A stretch of 12,248 nt of DNA from Planctomycetota bacterium. Its GTDB lineage: Bacteria > Planctomycetota > Phycisphaerae > Phycisphaerales > SM1A02. Under the pieces are notes generated by a model. It worked only from the letters and a program-made list of their open reading frames with translations, searched no databases and was not told the origin of the DNA. How positions within the stretch are numbered: the stretch's first letter is position 1; the number at the start of each line of letters is the position of its first letter. The translations under genes were made by a program, and so were the position numbers. The stretch is from positions 1 through 12,248 of the forward strand of contig RFQW01000017.1 in assembly GCA_009924765.1 (NCBI GenBank), written 5' to 3'. This document shows, in pieces, positions 6,723-12,248 of the stretch.

Positions 6723-7001
6723 TCAGAAGAGCTCGATCTTGTCCTCGGGGTGCACCTTCACGATGGCGCGCTTGGTGGTTGCACCAGCGACCATGCCGTA
6801 CTTGTACTGACGGTCACGGGCCTTGCGGTTCTGCGTGCTCACGCCGAGCACACGCACCTTGTACAGGTCCTGCACCGCGGCCTTGATCTGATCCTTGCGG
6901 GCGGTGCCGGCCACCTCGAACGTGTAGCGATTGCTCTCGCCCGTCTGGTAGCTGGCCTTTTCCGTCACGACTGGACGGCGGATGATGTGGGTCGCGTGCA
7001 T
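6723..7001 (-). CDS. rplW: 50S ribosomal protein L23
   Basis: L23 is at the tunnel exit and is the docking point for trigger factor and SRP. It has 92 residues with start MHATHIIRRPVVTEK, which includes the conserved RPVVTEK element (9-15). It continues with YTFEVAGTARKDQIKAAV (26-43) and KARDRQYKYG (60-69), all typical. The ATG overlaps the rplD stop by one base (TAATG). A strong AAGGAG Shine-Dalgarno (7010-7015) lies inside the rplD end, so translation is likely coupled to rplD. The open frame extends 92 codons further upstream in another frame of rplD without any L23 similarity. Confidence 0.97.
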   Translation of the reverse strand: MHATHIIRRPVVTEKASYQTGESNRYTFEVAGTARKDQIKAAVQDLYKVRVLGVSTQNRKARDRQYKYGMVAGATTKRAIVKVHPEDKIELF

Positions 7002-7654
7002 TAGGCGGACTCCTTCGTGCCCTTGAGGGCGGAACCGTCGATGAACGCCTGCAGACTTGCCTTGTCGACCACCATGAAGCGGTGGTTCAGCAGGTCGAAG
7101 GCGTTCAACTGCTCGATGCGGGTCACGGTCACGTTGTCGATGTTGCGCGCGCTCAGGCGGGCGTTCTCGTTGCCGCCATCCAGCGCGACCAGGCAGCTGC
7201 GATCGATGCCGATGGTCTTGAGCACCGCGGCAAACGCCTTGGTCTGGGGCTGCTTGAAGGCCAGATCGCTGAAGCACTTCACCTCACCGTCGACCAGCTT
7301 GGCGAGCAGCGCGTTGCGGTTGGCAAGGCGGCGCATCTTGCGGGTCATCTGGGTGCGGAAGGCGTCGCGGTCGCGGGTCTTCTCGAAGGCCACGCCACCG
7401 CCCTTGCGGCCGGGAATGCGCGAAGCACCGACGCGCGAGTTGCCGGTGCCCTTCTGGTTGTACAGCTTGCGGGTCGAGCCATTGACGGATCCGCGGCCCT
7501 TGGTGCGGGCGGAACCCTGTCGCTGGTTCGTGTGCGTGGTGACGTAAGCCTGCTTCAGCAGCGCGTGGCGGATCTCGCCACCGAGCGTGCTCTCGTCGAT
7601 CTTCAGCACGTCAATCTTCTTGCCGTGCAAATCAAGGATTGGGAGTTCAATCAT
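7001..7654 (-). CDS. rplD: 50S ribosomal protein L4
   Basis: L4 binds 23S rRNA early in assembly and its extended loop reaches the exit tunnel. In E. coli it also represses the S10 operon. ATG codons occur at 7660 and 7654. The second is chosen because AAAGG (7664-7668) is 9 nt before it but only 3 nt before the first, giving MIELPILDLHGKK and 217 residues. An in-frame TGA directly precedes 7660, so no longer form exists. The basic loop is clear: GSARTKGRGSVNGSTRKLYN (48-67), QKGTGNSRVGASRIPGRKGG (68-87). The C-terminal Rossmann-like part has LSARNIDNVTV (168-178). The 142 nt leader to rplC is exceptional in this cluster. Confidence 0.96.
   Translation of the reverse strand: MIELPILDLHGKKIDVLKIDESTLGGEIRHALLKQAYVTTHTNQRQGSARTKGRGSVNGSTRKLYNQKGTGNSRVGASRIPGRKGGGVAFEKTRDRDAFRTQMTRKMRRLANRNALLAKLVDGEVKCFSDLAFKQPQTKAFAAVLKTIGIDRSCLVALDGGNENARLSARNIDNVTVTRIEQLNAFDLLNHRFMVVDKASLQAFIDGSALKGTKESA
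7010..7015 (-). promoter_or_regulatory. Shine-Dalgarno of rplW inside rplD
   Basis: AAGGAG lies 8 nt before the rplW ATG, within the last codons of rplD. Together with the TAATG stop-start overlap it suggests that ribosomes finishing L4 re-initiate on L23. Confidence 0.6.
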
Positions 7655-7796
7655 GATCATTCACCTTTGGCCACTTGGCCTTCTCGCCTACCCTCCGCAG
7701 CCCTTCACAATCGGGCGGCGGCAGGGATCGACTCGGTTTGGGGTTCGCTTGTTTCGGCGTGGGTGGTTCCCTTGCGGGCCTACCCAGCCATCCAGG
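7655..7796 (-). promoter_or_regulatory. Structured 142 nt rplC-rplD intergenic leader
   Basis: This gap is far longer than any other in the cluster and contains no ORF of note: starts in it stop within a few codons. Read as mRNA it holds three hairpins in a row. The first (7785-7761) is GGGT/ACCC, GG/CC and CCC/GGG with bulges and a GCAA tetraloop of the GNRA type. The second (7726-7691) pairs CCCT-CCGC-GCCC with GGGC-GCGG-AGGG, 12 bp with one bulged G and one C-U mismatch, around a 9 nt loop. The third (7680-7669) is GGCC-AAGT-GGCC and directly abuts the rplD Shine-Dalgarno. There is no U-run, hence no intrinsic terminator. No known family was recognised. Confidence 0.5.
7664..7668 (-). promoter_or_regulatory. 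Shine-Dalgarno that decides the rplD start
   Basis: AAAGG on the minus strand lies 9 nt before the ATG at 7654 and only 3 nt before the ATG at 7660. The spacing favours the downstream start. The site directly follows the small GGCC-AAGT-GGCC hairpin, so access to it could be controlled by RNA structure. Confidence 0.55.
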
Positions 7797-8486
7797 TCAC
7801 TTACCGGCCTGGATTCGAGCCTTTCGCTTGTAGAGACGCGTTGGCGTCCGGATGAACAGGTAGCCGTTGCTGGCGCCGGGGACAGCCCCCTTCACCACGA
7901 GCAGATTCTTCTCGGCATCGATGCTGACCACATCGAGGCTGCGAACGGTGACCCGCTCGTCGCCCAAGTGGCCGGACATTTTCTTGCCCTTCTTGATCTT
8001 GGGGCCGCGACCGCGGTCGGCGCCGCCGCCGCCGATGCTGCCGGGCGAACGGTGCTTGCGCTCCGTGCCGTGGCTGGCGCACAAGCCCTTGAAGTTCCAG
8101 CGCACCATGGTGCCCTGGAAACCCTTGCCCTTGCTGGTGCCGGTCACGTCGACGAACTTGATGCCCTCGAGCGCGCTCACGGTCACGGACTGGCCGAGCG
8201 TGAAACCTTCGGCATCCTTGTCGGTGTCGAGGCGCAGTTCGCGGTGCAGACGCTTGGGATCGGAGCCGGCCTTGGCGTCGTGGCCCATCACGGGCTGCTT
8301 GCTGGTGCGGGGCTTCGCATCGTCGAAGGCCAGCTGCACGGCGGCATAGCCGTCGGTTGCAGCGGTCTTCACCTGCGTGACCACGCACGGACCCGCCTCG
8401 ATCACGGTGACGGGAATGTTGGTTCCGTCCGCCATGAACCAGCGGGACATGCCGATCTTCTTGCCAAGGATTGCTGCAGCGGTCAT
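7797..8486 (-). CDS. rplC: 50S ribosomal protein L3
   Basis: L3 starts large-subunit assembly and sends a loop toward the peptidyl transferase centre. It has 229 residues from MTAAAILGKKIGMSRWF. Core motifs are IPVTVIEAGPC (24-34), FVDVTGTSKGKGFQGTMVRW (111-130) and ERVTVRSLDVVSIDAEKNLL (177-196). The loop between GSIG (149-152) and KGKKMSG (166-172) is GGGADRGRGPKIK. It is about four residues longer than in E. coli and lacks the glutamine (Q150) that PrmB methylates there. The C-terminus is extended and basic (LYKRKARIQAGK). AAGGAATTCACCCA precedes the start. It is 19 nt after rpsJ. Confidence 0.96.
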   Translation of the reverse strand: MTAAAILGKKIGMSRWFMADGTNIPVTVIEAGPCVVTQVKTAATDGYAAVQLAFDDAKPRTSKQPVMGHDAKAGSDPKRLHRELRLDTDKDAEGFTLGQSVTVSALEGIKFVDVTGTSKGKGFQGTMVRWNFKGLCASHGTERKHRSPGSIGGGGADRGRGPKIKKGKKMSGHLGDERVTVRSLDVVSIDAEKNLLVVKGAVPGASNGYLFIRTPTRLYKRKARIQAGK

Positions 8487-8505
8487 TGGGTGAATTCCTT
8501 GCGAA

Positions 8506-8814
<309 letters not shown>

Positions 8815-8853
8815 GGCGTTTCCTGCTCTTGCGTCACGAGTCATGCCTTGTCG

Positions 8854-8877
8854 CTGCGGGCACCGTGCCCATCGCAG
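8854..8877 (-). promoter_or_regulatory. Hairpin in the rpsJ mRNA leader
   Basis: On the mRNA strand CTGC, a GAT bulge, GGGCA, a CGG loop, TGCCC and GCAG form a 9 bp stem with a 3 nt bulge. It lies within the predicted leader, about 40 nt before the rpsJ start codon. No U-run follows, so it is not an intrinsic terminator. It could be a site for feedback control by a ribosomal protein, as the S10 leader is for L4 in E. coli, but no similarity to that leader was established. Confidence 0.45.
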
Positions 8878-8899
8878 TCGGCAATGGCGAGAACGGACA

Positions 8900-8927
8900 A
8901 AGTTACCCAAATCCCCGAGTCCGTCAA
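8900..8927 (-). promoter_or_regulatory. Sigma70-type promoter of the S10-spc cluster
   Basis: On the minus strand, TTGACG (8922-8927) is separated by 16 nt from TAACTT (8900-8905). The -35 hexamer matches the consensus at 5 of 6 positions. The -10 keeps the important first two bases and last T. Transcription would start near 8893, leaving a leader of about 80 nt before rpsJ. It is the only convincing promoter found upstream of the ribosomal genes. Call by eye; not tested. Confidence 0.6.
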
Positions 8928-8956
8928 GGGGTGCATTCGCGGGTAGATTCCACTTC

Positions 8957-10447
8957 ATGAACTTGGCATGCCTCGTTGCCCCCCTTCTCTGTGGCTTTCT
9001 CACGCACGCCGCGCCCCCCTCGACCACAAGTGGTGATGCTGCAAAGCCCCGCAATGCCACAGTTTCCGATAAGTCTAAGGTTATCGGGACGCAAAGTCCT
9101 GCATCGGCGGAAAGGAATCCCCCTGCGAAGGATTTGGACACCCCAGCACTGGAAACCAAACCCTTCGAATTCACCGCCATTGGCCTCTCAATGCGCTTGC
9201 CGCTGGGCGCCAGCGTGCGGCGCATGGTCGCGGAAGAGTTCCCAGCGTGGCAGGTGGAATCCGGACCCGGACAGCCGCCCTGGAGCATGCGCGTTCAGAT
9301 GGCCTTTGCACCGGACCCAAAGACCGACTGCGCCAAGCAGCTGCAAGGCGCGGTAGGCAATCTGGCGATCGGTGGCGCGACGGTGAAGACGCTGTCCGAG
9401 CGCGACGCGAAGGTGTCCGGACGCAATGCGCGCATCGTGTGGGCTGGTGCCACTCGCGACAACATCACGAATGTGGCTGGATGGCTGGTGGTCGACAATG
9501 GCGAGGGCATCTTCGTGAGCCTTGGCGTGGTGACCTCGATGCAGAACTTCGCCGACGTGGAATCATCGCTGGACGCGAGCTTCGCGACCGCCGCCGTGGT
9601 TGATCCACGCGAACTGCAGGCTGCGCGCGCTGCGCAACTGGATCGCGGCGCGGCCATCGTGAAGAGCCTCACGCCCGAACGCCTGAAGGCGATCGCCGCT
9701 GCGGATACCAGGCCGGTGATGCATCGCATCTGGCGCCGATTGCCTGATGGTTCGGAACAGGAGGTGGGCTGGGTGGAAACCTCGCTTGGCAAGGGCATGC
9801 GCGCGGATGCGGCGATCGGCGGCTTGACGACGCAGCGTGATGCATCGAATGCCGAGCCGGGGCTGCTGCTGAAGGTTGCCGCTCGCACCTTCAGTCCCGA
9901 TGGCGTGAATCGCGTGGAGACACAGGCTCGATACTGGGTGGCCTTCGACATGGGGGCCGAAGCCTGGTCCGTGCGCAGCACACAGCGCGGCGTGGGACCT
10001 GACACCCACTTCAGTCAGTTGGGCATCCGTGGACGGCGCGCAGACGGCTCGCCCGGCCGTGAGCTGATCGTGTCATCGCAGAACGAAGGCGTGGCGGAGG
10101 AACCACAGAACTGGGAGTTGCCGCCGACCGCGTATCTGCCGCAGGCGCTGGCCATGTCGCTGGCGCAGGTGCTGCCGCGCGGCGCGGAGCCTGCCGGCGA
10201 GGCCATCGTGTACGCGCTCGATGCAAGCGCGCTGCGCCTGTGCCAGCGACCCTTCGCCTGGCGCACCGCAGAGGACGGCTCGTGCACGCTGCAGGTGCGC
10301 GTGAATCCCGATGCGCCGGCCTACGAAGAGCGGACCGACGCGCGCGGCACACGCATCGACCGCATGGAGCCGGATGGCACCCACACCACACCCAGCACCA
10401 CGCAGGAGGTGCAGAAGCGCTGGAATGCGCTGGGCCTCGACCCCTGA
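8957..10447 (+). CDS. Probably exported protein of unknown function
   Basis: I do not recognise this 496-residue protein. The ATG at 8957 is chosen because it starts a hydrophobic segment (residues 2-19, LACLVAPLLCGFLTHAA) that resembles a Sec signal peptide, with possible cleavage around THA-AP. The n-region has no positive charge, so this is a moderate call. The open frame extends 57 codons upstream, but that part overlaps rpsJ antisense. A Pro/Ala/Ser/Thr/Lys-rich linker spans about 20-67. A compact region follows (71-210) containing GLSMRLPLGASVRR and TNVAGWLVVDNGEGIFVSLG, which reads as beta strands. A second region (about 230-480) has alternating strands, for example ARYWVAFDMGAEAWSVRST (334-352). 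Three cysteines lie outside the signal (125, 429, 443). There is no membrane helix and no obvious catalytic motif. It has no clear Shine-Dalgarno. Confidence 0.75.
   Translation: MNLACLVAPLLCGFLTHAAPPSTTSGDAAKPRNATVSDKSKVIGTQSPASAERNPPAKDLDTPALETKPFEFTAIGLSMRLPLGASVRRMVAEEFPAWQVESGPGQPPWSMRVQMAFAPDPKTDCAKQLQGAVGNLAIGGATVKTLSERDAKVSGRNARIVWAGATRDNITNVAGWLVVDNGEGIFVSLGVVTSMQNFADVESSLDASFATAAVVDPRELQAARAAQLDRGAAIVKSLTPERLKAIAAADTRPVMHRIWRRLPDGSEQEVGWVETSLGKGMRADAAIGGLTTQRDASNAEPGLLLKVAARTFSPDGVNRVETQARYWVAFDMGAEAWSVRSTQRGVGPDTHFSQLGIRGRRADGSPGRELIVSSQNEGVAEEPQNWELPPTAYLPQALAMSLAQVLPRGAEPAGEAIVYALDASALRLCQRPFAWRTAEDGSCTLQVRVNPDAPAYEERTDARGTRIDRMEPDGTHTTPSTTQEVQKRWNALGLDP
9066..9087. repeat. 7-bp inverted repeat with 8-nt spacer
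   Basis: CCGATAA and TTATCGG are perfect inverted copies separated by GTCTAAGG. The site lies inside the linker-coding part of the exported-protein gene, about 140 bp from the rpsJ promoter. It has the form of an operator or a small hairpin, but it could be a chance result. No U-run follows on either strand. Confidence 0.35.
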
Positions 10448-10457
10448 ACCCTCCAAC

Positions 10458-10486
10458 CGATCCGCGGATTTCGCTTCAACGGATCG
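10458..10486. repeat. Inverted repeat in the gap before the glycosyltransferase gene
   Basis: CGATCCG (10458-10464) and CGGATCG (10480-10486) are perfect inverted copies around a 15 nt spacer. They lie in the 63 nt gap between the exported-protein gene and the glycosyltransferase gene. The first arm overlaps the palindrome TCCGCGGA (10461-10468). There is no T-run, so it is not a standard terminator. It may be a weak transcript hairpin. Confidence 0.3.
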
Positions 10487-10510
10487 CTCCGAACCCCTAC
10501 GCTGAACGCC

Positions 10511-11290
10511 ATGTCCACCGACCGCTCCTCCATCCTGCTGGCGATCCCCGTGTTCAACGAGGCCGCCACGATCGACCGGGTGCTGCGACGCGTGCAGGAC
10601 TTTGCGCGCGATGTGCTGGTGGTGGATGACGGAAGCACCGACGAGACACCCACGATGCTGGCCCGCCATCGCGTGGAGGTGATCCGACATGGCCGCAACC
10701 GTGGCTACGGTCGCGCCATGCAGGAAATCCTGCAGCGTACCGAACACGACGGCTACGCCTGGGTGATCACCATGGACTGCGACGAGCAGCATGAGCCAGC
10801 GCAGATCCCCGACTTCGTGCACGCGATCGAGCAGGGCGACGCCGATGTGGTGAGCGGCAGCCGTTACCTGCGCGACGACGCGGGCGACGATGACGCTCCT
10901 GCCGCGCGGCGGAAGGTGAACGAGTCGATCACGGCGGAACTGAACCAGCGGCTGGGGCTCGGCATCACCGACGCCTTCTGCGGCTTCAAGGCCTATCGCG
11001 TTGGCGCCACGCGCAACCTGACGCTGAGCGTGGATGGCTACGACTTTCCGCTGCAGTTCTGGGTGCAGGCCGCGGCGAACGGACTGCGCGTGCGCGAGAT
11101 TCCGGTGCGCCGCATCTACAAGGACCTGAACCGCACCTTCGGCGGCGATCTGGATGATCCGGAGCGTCGGTTGCGGGTGTATCGCGAGACCATGCACCGC
11201 GAACTGCAGCGCTGCCGGCGTCGGCTGTCATCCGCGGCCACGCGAGGGCTGCTGGCCGCGATCTCGAAGCAGGACGCACAGGACGGATGA
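10511..11290 (+). CDS. GT2 family glycosyltransferase, polyprenyl-phosphate mannosyltransferase type
   Basis: This 259-residue protein has a complete GT-A fold signature. It has LLAIPVFNEAATI (9-21), the nucleotide-binding VVDDGSTDET (37-46), the metal site DCDEQH (89-94, corresponding to DADGQH), then DVVSGSRYL (112-120) and ITDAFCGFKAY (152-162). The layout matches dolichyl/polyprenyl-phosphate mannose or glucose synthases and related bacterial family 2 enzymes, which transfer a sugar from a nucleotide donor. It lacks transmembrane helices, so it is likely cytosolic or membrane-associated; donor and acceptor cannot be told. The basic C-terminus (RETMHRELQRCRRRL, 225-239) could bind membrane or RNA. 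No strong Shine-Dalgarno is present. Its stop overlaps the next start as ATGA, indicating an operon. Confidence 0.9.
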   Translation: MSTDRSSILLAIPVFNEAATIDRVLRRVQDFARDVLVVDDGSTDETPTMLARHRVEVIRHGRNRGYGRAMQEILQRTEHDGYAWVITMDCDEQHEPAQIPDFVHAIEQGDADVVSGSRYLRDDAGDDDAPAARRKVNESITAELNQRLGLGITDAFCGFKAYRVGATRNLTLSVDGYDFPLQFWVQAAANGLRVREIPVRRIYKDLNRTFGGDLDDPERRLRVYRETMHRELQRCRRRLSSAATRGLLAAISKQDAQDG

Positions 11291-12248
11291 CCACGACCAC
11301 CGCCGGCGTGGAACTGGTTGTGCGACCCGGCCACGCGCTGGCTGCAGCGCCCGACCGCGTTGAAGGCAAGCCGATCGAGACCTGGCGAAGCGAAGCGCGT
11401 GCGGCGCTGGGGCTGCCGGACCGACCGGTGATCGCCAGCGGTCATCAGAGCGAGTGCTGGCACGCGGGCATCCTGGCGAAGAACCTGTGGGCGCAGGCCG
11501 TGGCCACGCGCGAAGGCGCCGAAGCGGTGCACCTGGTGGTGGATCAGGATGGATTCGACGGCATGGTCGTGGAGTGGCCCTTCCGTCGCGCGGATGGATG
11601 GTGGGGTGTGCGCGGACATCGTTTCGCGGCTGCGGGCGGGGAAACCGCCGGCATGCGCTGTCCAGCCTTCCGCCCACGACCGATCGAACCGGGCGACGGC
11701 ACCACGGATGCCGTGGCACACGCCCTGCGCACGATCGAGACCGCCCTGCTGCAGCAACGCACGCACACCGATGCCGCCATGCAGGGCGCGGCAGCCCTGC
11801 TGCAATGCGCCGCACCCTGGCTGCCCACACCACGCCTTGTGCGCGCGAGCGACCTCATGCGCACCTCGCTGGCGCAGCGGTTTGTGGAACGCATGCTGGC
11901 CGATCCGGCGGCCTGCGCGCAGGCATTCAATGCGGCGCTGGCATCGGCCCCACGCGCGGCGCGCGCACTGCGCATGCACGAAGGTTCGGTGGAATTGCCG
12001 GTCTGGCTGATCGGTTCGCAGGGCGAACGCGTGCGCGCGAATGCCGCACAGGTGTCGCAGGCCCTTCAGGCGGGAACGCCGGTGGTGCCACGCGCGTTCC
12101 TGATGAGTGCCTTGGCGCGCACGACGCTCGCGGATCGATTCGTGCACGGACTTGGCGGCGGCGTGTACGAATCGGCCACCGACCGATGGTTCCGCGGCTG
12201 GCTGGGATGGGTGCCGCCCGCCTTCGATGTGGTGAGCGCGAATGCGCG
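11287..12248 (+). CDS. Unrecognised protein, distant BshC-like motifs (3' end outside window)
   Basis: The frame opens at an ATG overlapping the glycosyltransferase stop by 4 nt and remains open to the right edge: 320 codons. AGGA lies 3 nt before the start, an imperfect spacing. I do not recognise the family with certainty. The N-terminal motif VIASGHQSECWHAGILAKN (about 48-66), followed about 17 residues later by HLVVDQDGFDG (82-92), resembles in form the GQQ...GPLYTI.K and EDHDF motifs of BshC, the cysteine-adding enzyme of bacillithiol synthesis. A Gly-rich element near 292-302 (FVHGLGGGVYE) also fits such a comparison. The protein is rich in Ala and Arg, has no signal peptide and no membrane segment. 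Codon third positions are mostly G or C, supporting this frame over the long antisense frame. Confidence 0.75.
   Translation, partial: MTTTTAGVELVVRPGHALAAAPDRVEGKPIETWRSEARAALGLPDRPVIASGHQSECWHAGILAKNLWAQAVATREGAEAVHLVVDQDGFDGMVVEWPFRRADGWWGVRGHRFAAAGGETAGMRCPAFRPRPIEPGDGTTDAVAHALRTIETALLQQRTHTDAAMQGAAALLQCAAPWLPTPRLVRASDLMRTSLAQRFVERMLADPAACAQAFNAALASAPRAARALRMHEGSVELPVWLIGSQGERVRANAAQVSQALQAGTPVVPRAFLMSALARTTLADRFVHGLGGGVYESATDRWFRGWLGWVPPAFDVVSANA

Larger units (their letters stand above)
8815..8956. other. Divergent intergenic region rpsJ / secreted-protein gene
   Basis: This 142 bp stretch separates the ribosomal cluster from the plus-strand genes. It contains the rpsJ promoter and leader hairpin. 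For the plus-strand gene only a weak candidate is visible: TAGATT (8944-8949) as -10, without an acceptable -35. That site would give almost no leader before the ATG at 8957. No terminator, tRNA or repeat was seen. Confidence 0.6.

Noticed and set aside
5821..6810. 329-codon plus-strand frame opposite rplB
   Set aside because: Shadow of L2: low-complexity Ala/Val/Gly/His composition, no motif, and the minus strand is certain.
7691..7726. Strong hairpin as an intrinsic terminator after rplC
   Set aside because: No U-run follows on the mRNA strand, and the essential rplD to rpsE genes lie downstream.
7704..7740. Second internal promoter for rplD in the intergenic gap
   Set aside because: TTGTGA is a possible -35 but no acceptable -10 lies 16-18 nt downstream.
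8942..8959. Lipoprotein signal at the start of the exported protein
   Set aside because: The cysteines at residues 5 and 12 are not preceded by a lipobox with a small residue in the required place, and C5 is too close to the start.
10073..11197. 374-codon minus-strand frame opposite the glycosyltransferase gene
   Set aside because: The plus strand has complete GT2 motifs in this place; the antisense frame has none and is rich in His, Arg and Ala.
11116..12147. 343-codon minus-strand frame opposite the last gene
   Set aside because: The plus frame is overlap-coupled to the glycosyltransferase gene, remains open to the edge and has G/C-ending codons; the antisense product is Arg/His/Cys-rich without motifs.

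Overview
The window comes from a GC-rich bacterium. The minus strand, positions 1 to about 8814, is a contiguous S10-spc ribosomal protein cluster. It is read right to left in the canonical order: rpsJ, rplC, rplD, rplW, rplB, rpsS, rplV, rpsC, rplP, rpmC, rpsQ, rplN, rplX, rplE, rpsN, rpsH, rplF, rplR, rpsE (cut by the left edge). Nearly all gaps are 1 to 23 nt, or there is a short stop-start overlap. Most genes have a GGAG or AGGA type Shine-Dalgarno. There is no spacer between rpsQ and rplN where a separate spc promoter could sit, so one long transcript is likely. The lineage cannot be fixed from sequence alone. The proteins on the plus strand, especially the last, recall uncharacterised Planctomycetota (Phycisphaerae-like) proteins, but that is a weak impression from memory.

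The junction at 8815-8956 is divergent. It holds a good sigma70-type promoter for rpsJ (TTGACG, 16 nt, TAACTT) and a leader of about 80 nt with a bulged hairpin. The other long non-coding stretch is the 142 nt gap between rplC and rplD (7655-7796). It has no ORF and no U-run, but on the mRNA strand it folds into three consecutive hairpins, the last touching the rplD Shine-Dalgarno. It is the best candidate here for an undescribed regulatory RNA.

The plus strand from 8957 to the right edge carries three genes in one direction. The first is a probably exported protein of unknown function with a low-complexity linker. The second is a soluble GT2 glycosyltransferase of the dolichyl/polyprenyl-phosphate mannosyltransferase type. 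The third overlaps it by ATGA and is truncated; it is unrecognised and has motifs faintly like BshC. These genes lack strong Shine-Dalgarno sequences, unlike the ribosomal genes.

Several ribosomal proteins differ from textbook sequences at functional points. S14 is the short form but keeps only two of the four zinc cysteines. L2 has SHHQ in place of NPVD before HPHGGG. L22 has lost the PRA signature at its exit-tunnel loop. L3 has a longer Gly/Arg loop towards the peptidyl transferase centre. No mobile element, CRISPR array, tRNA or rRNA gene was seen.
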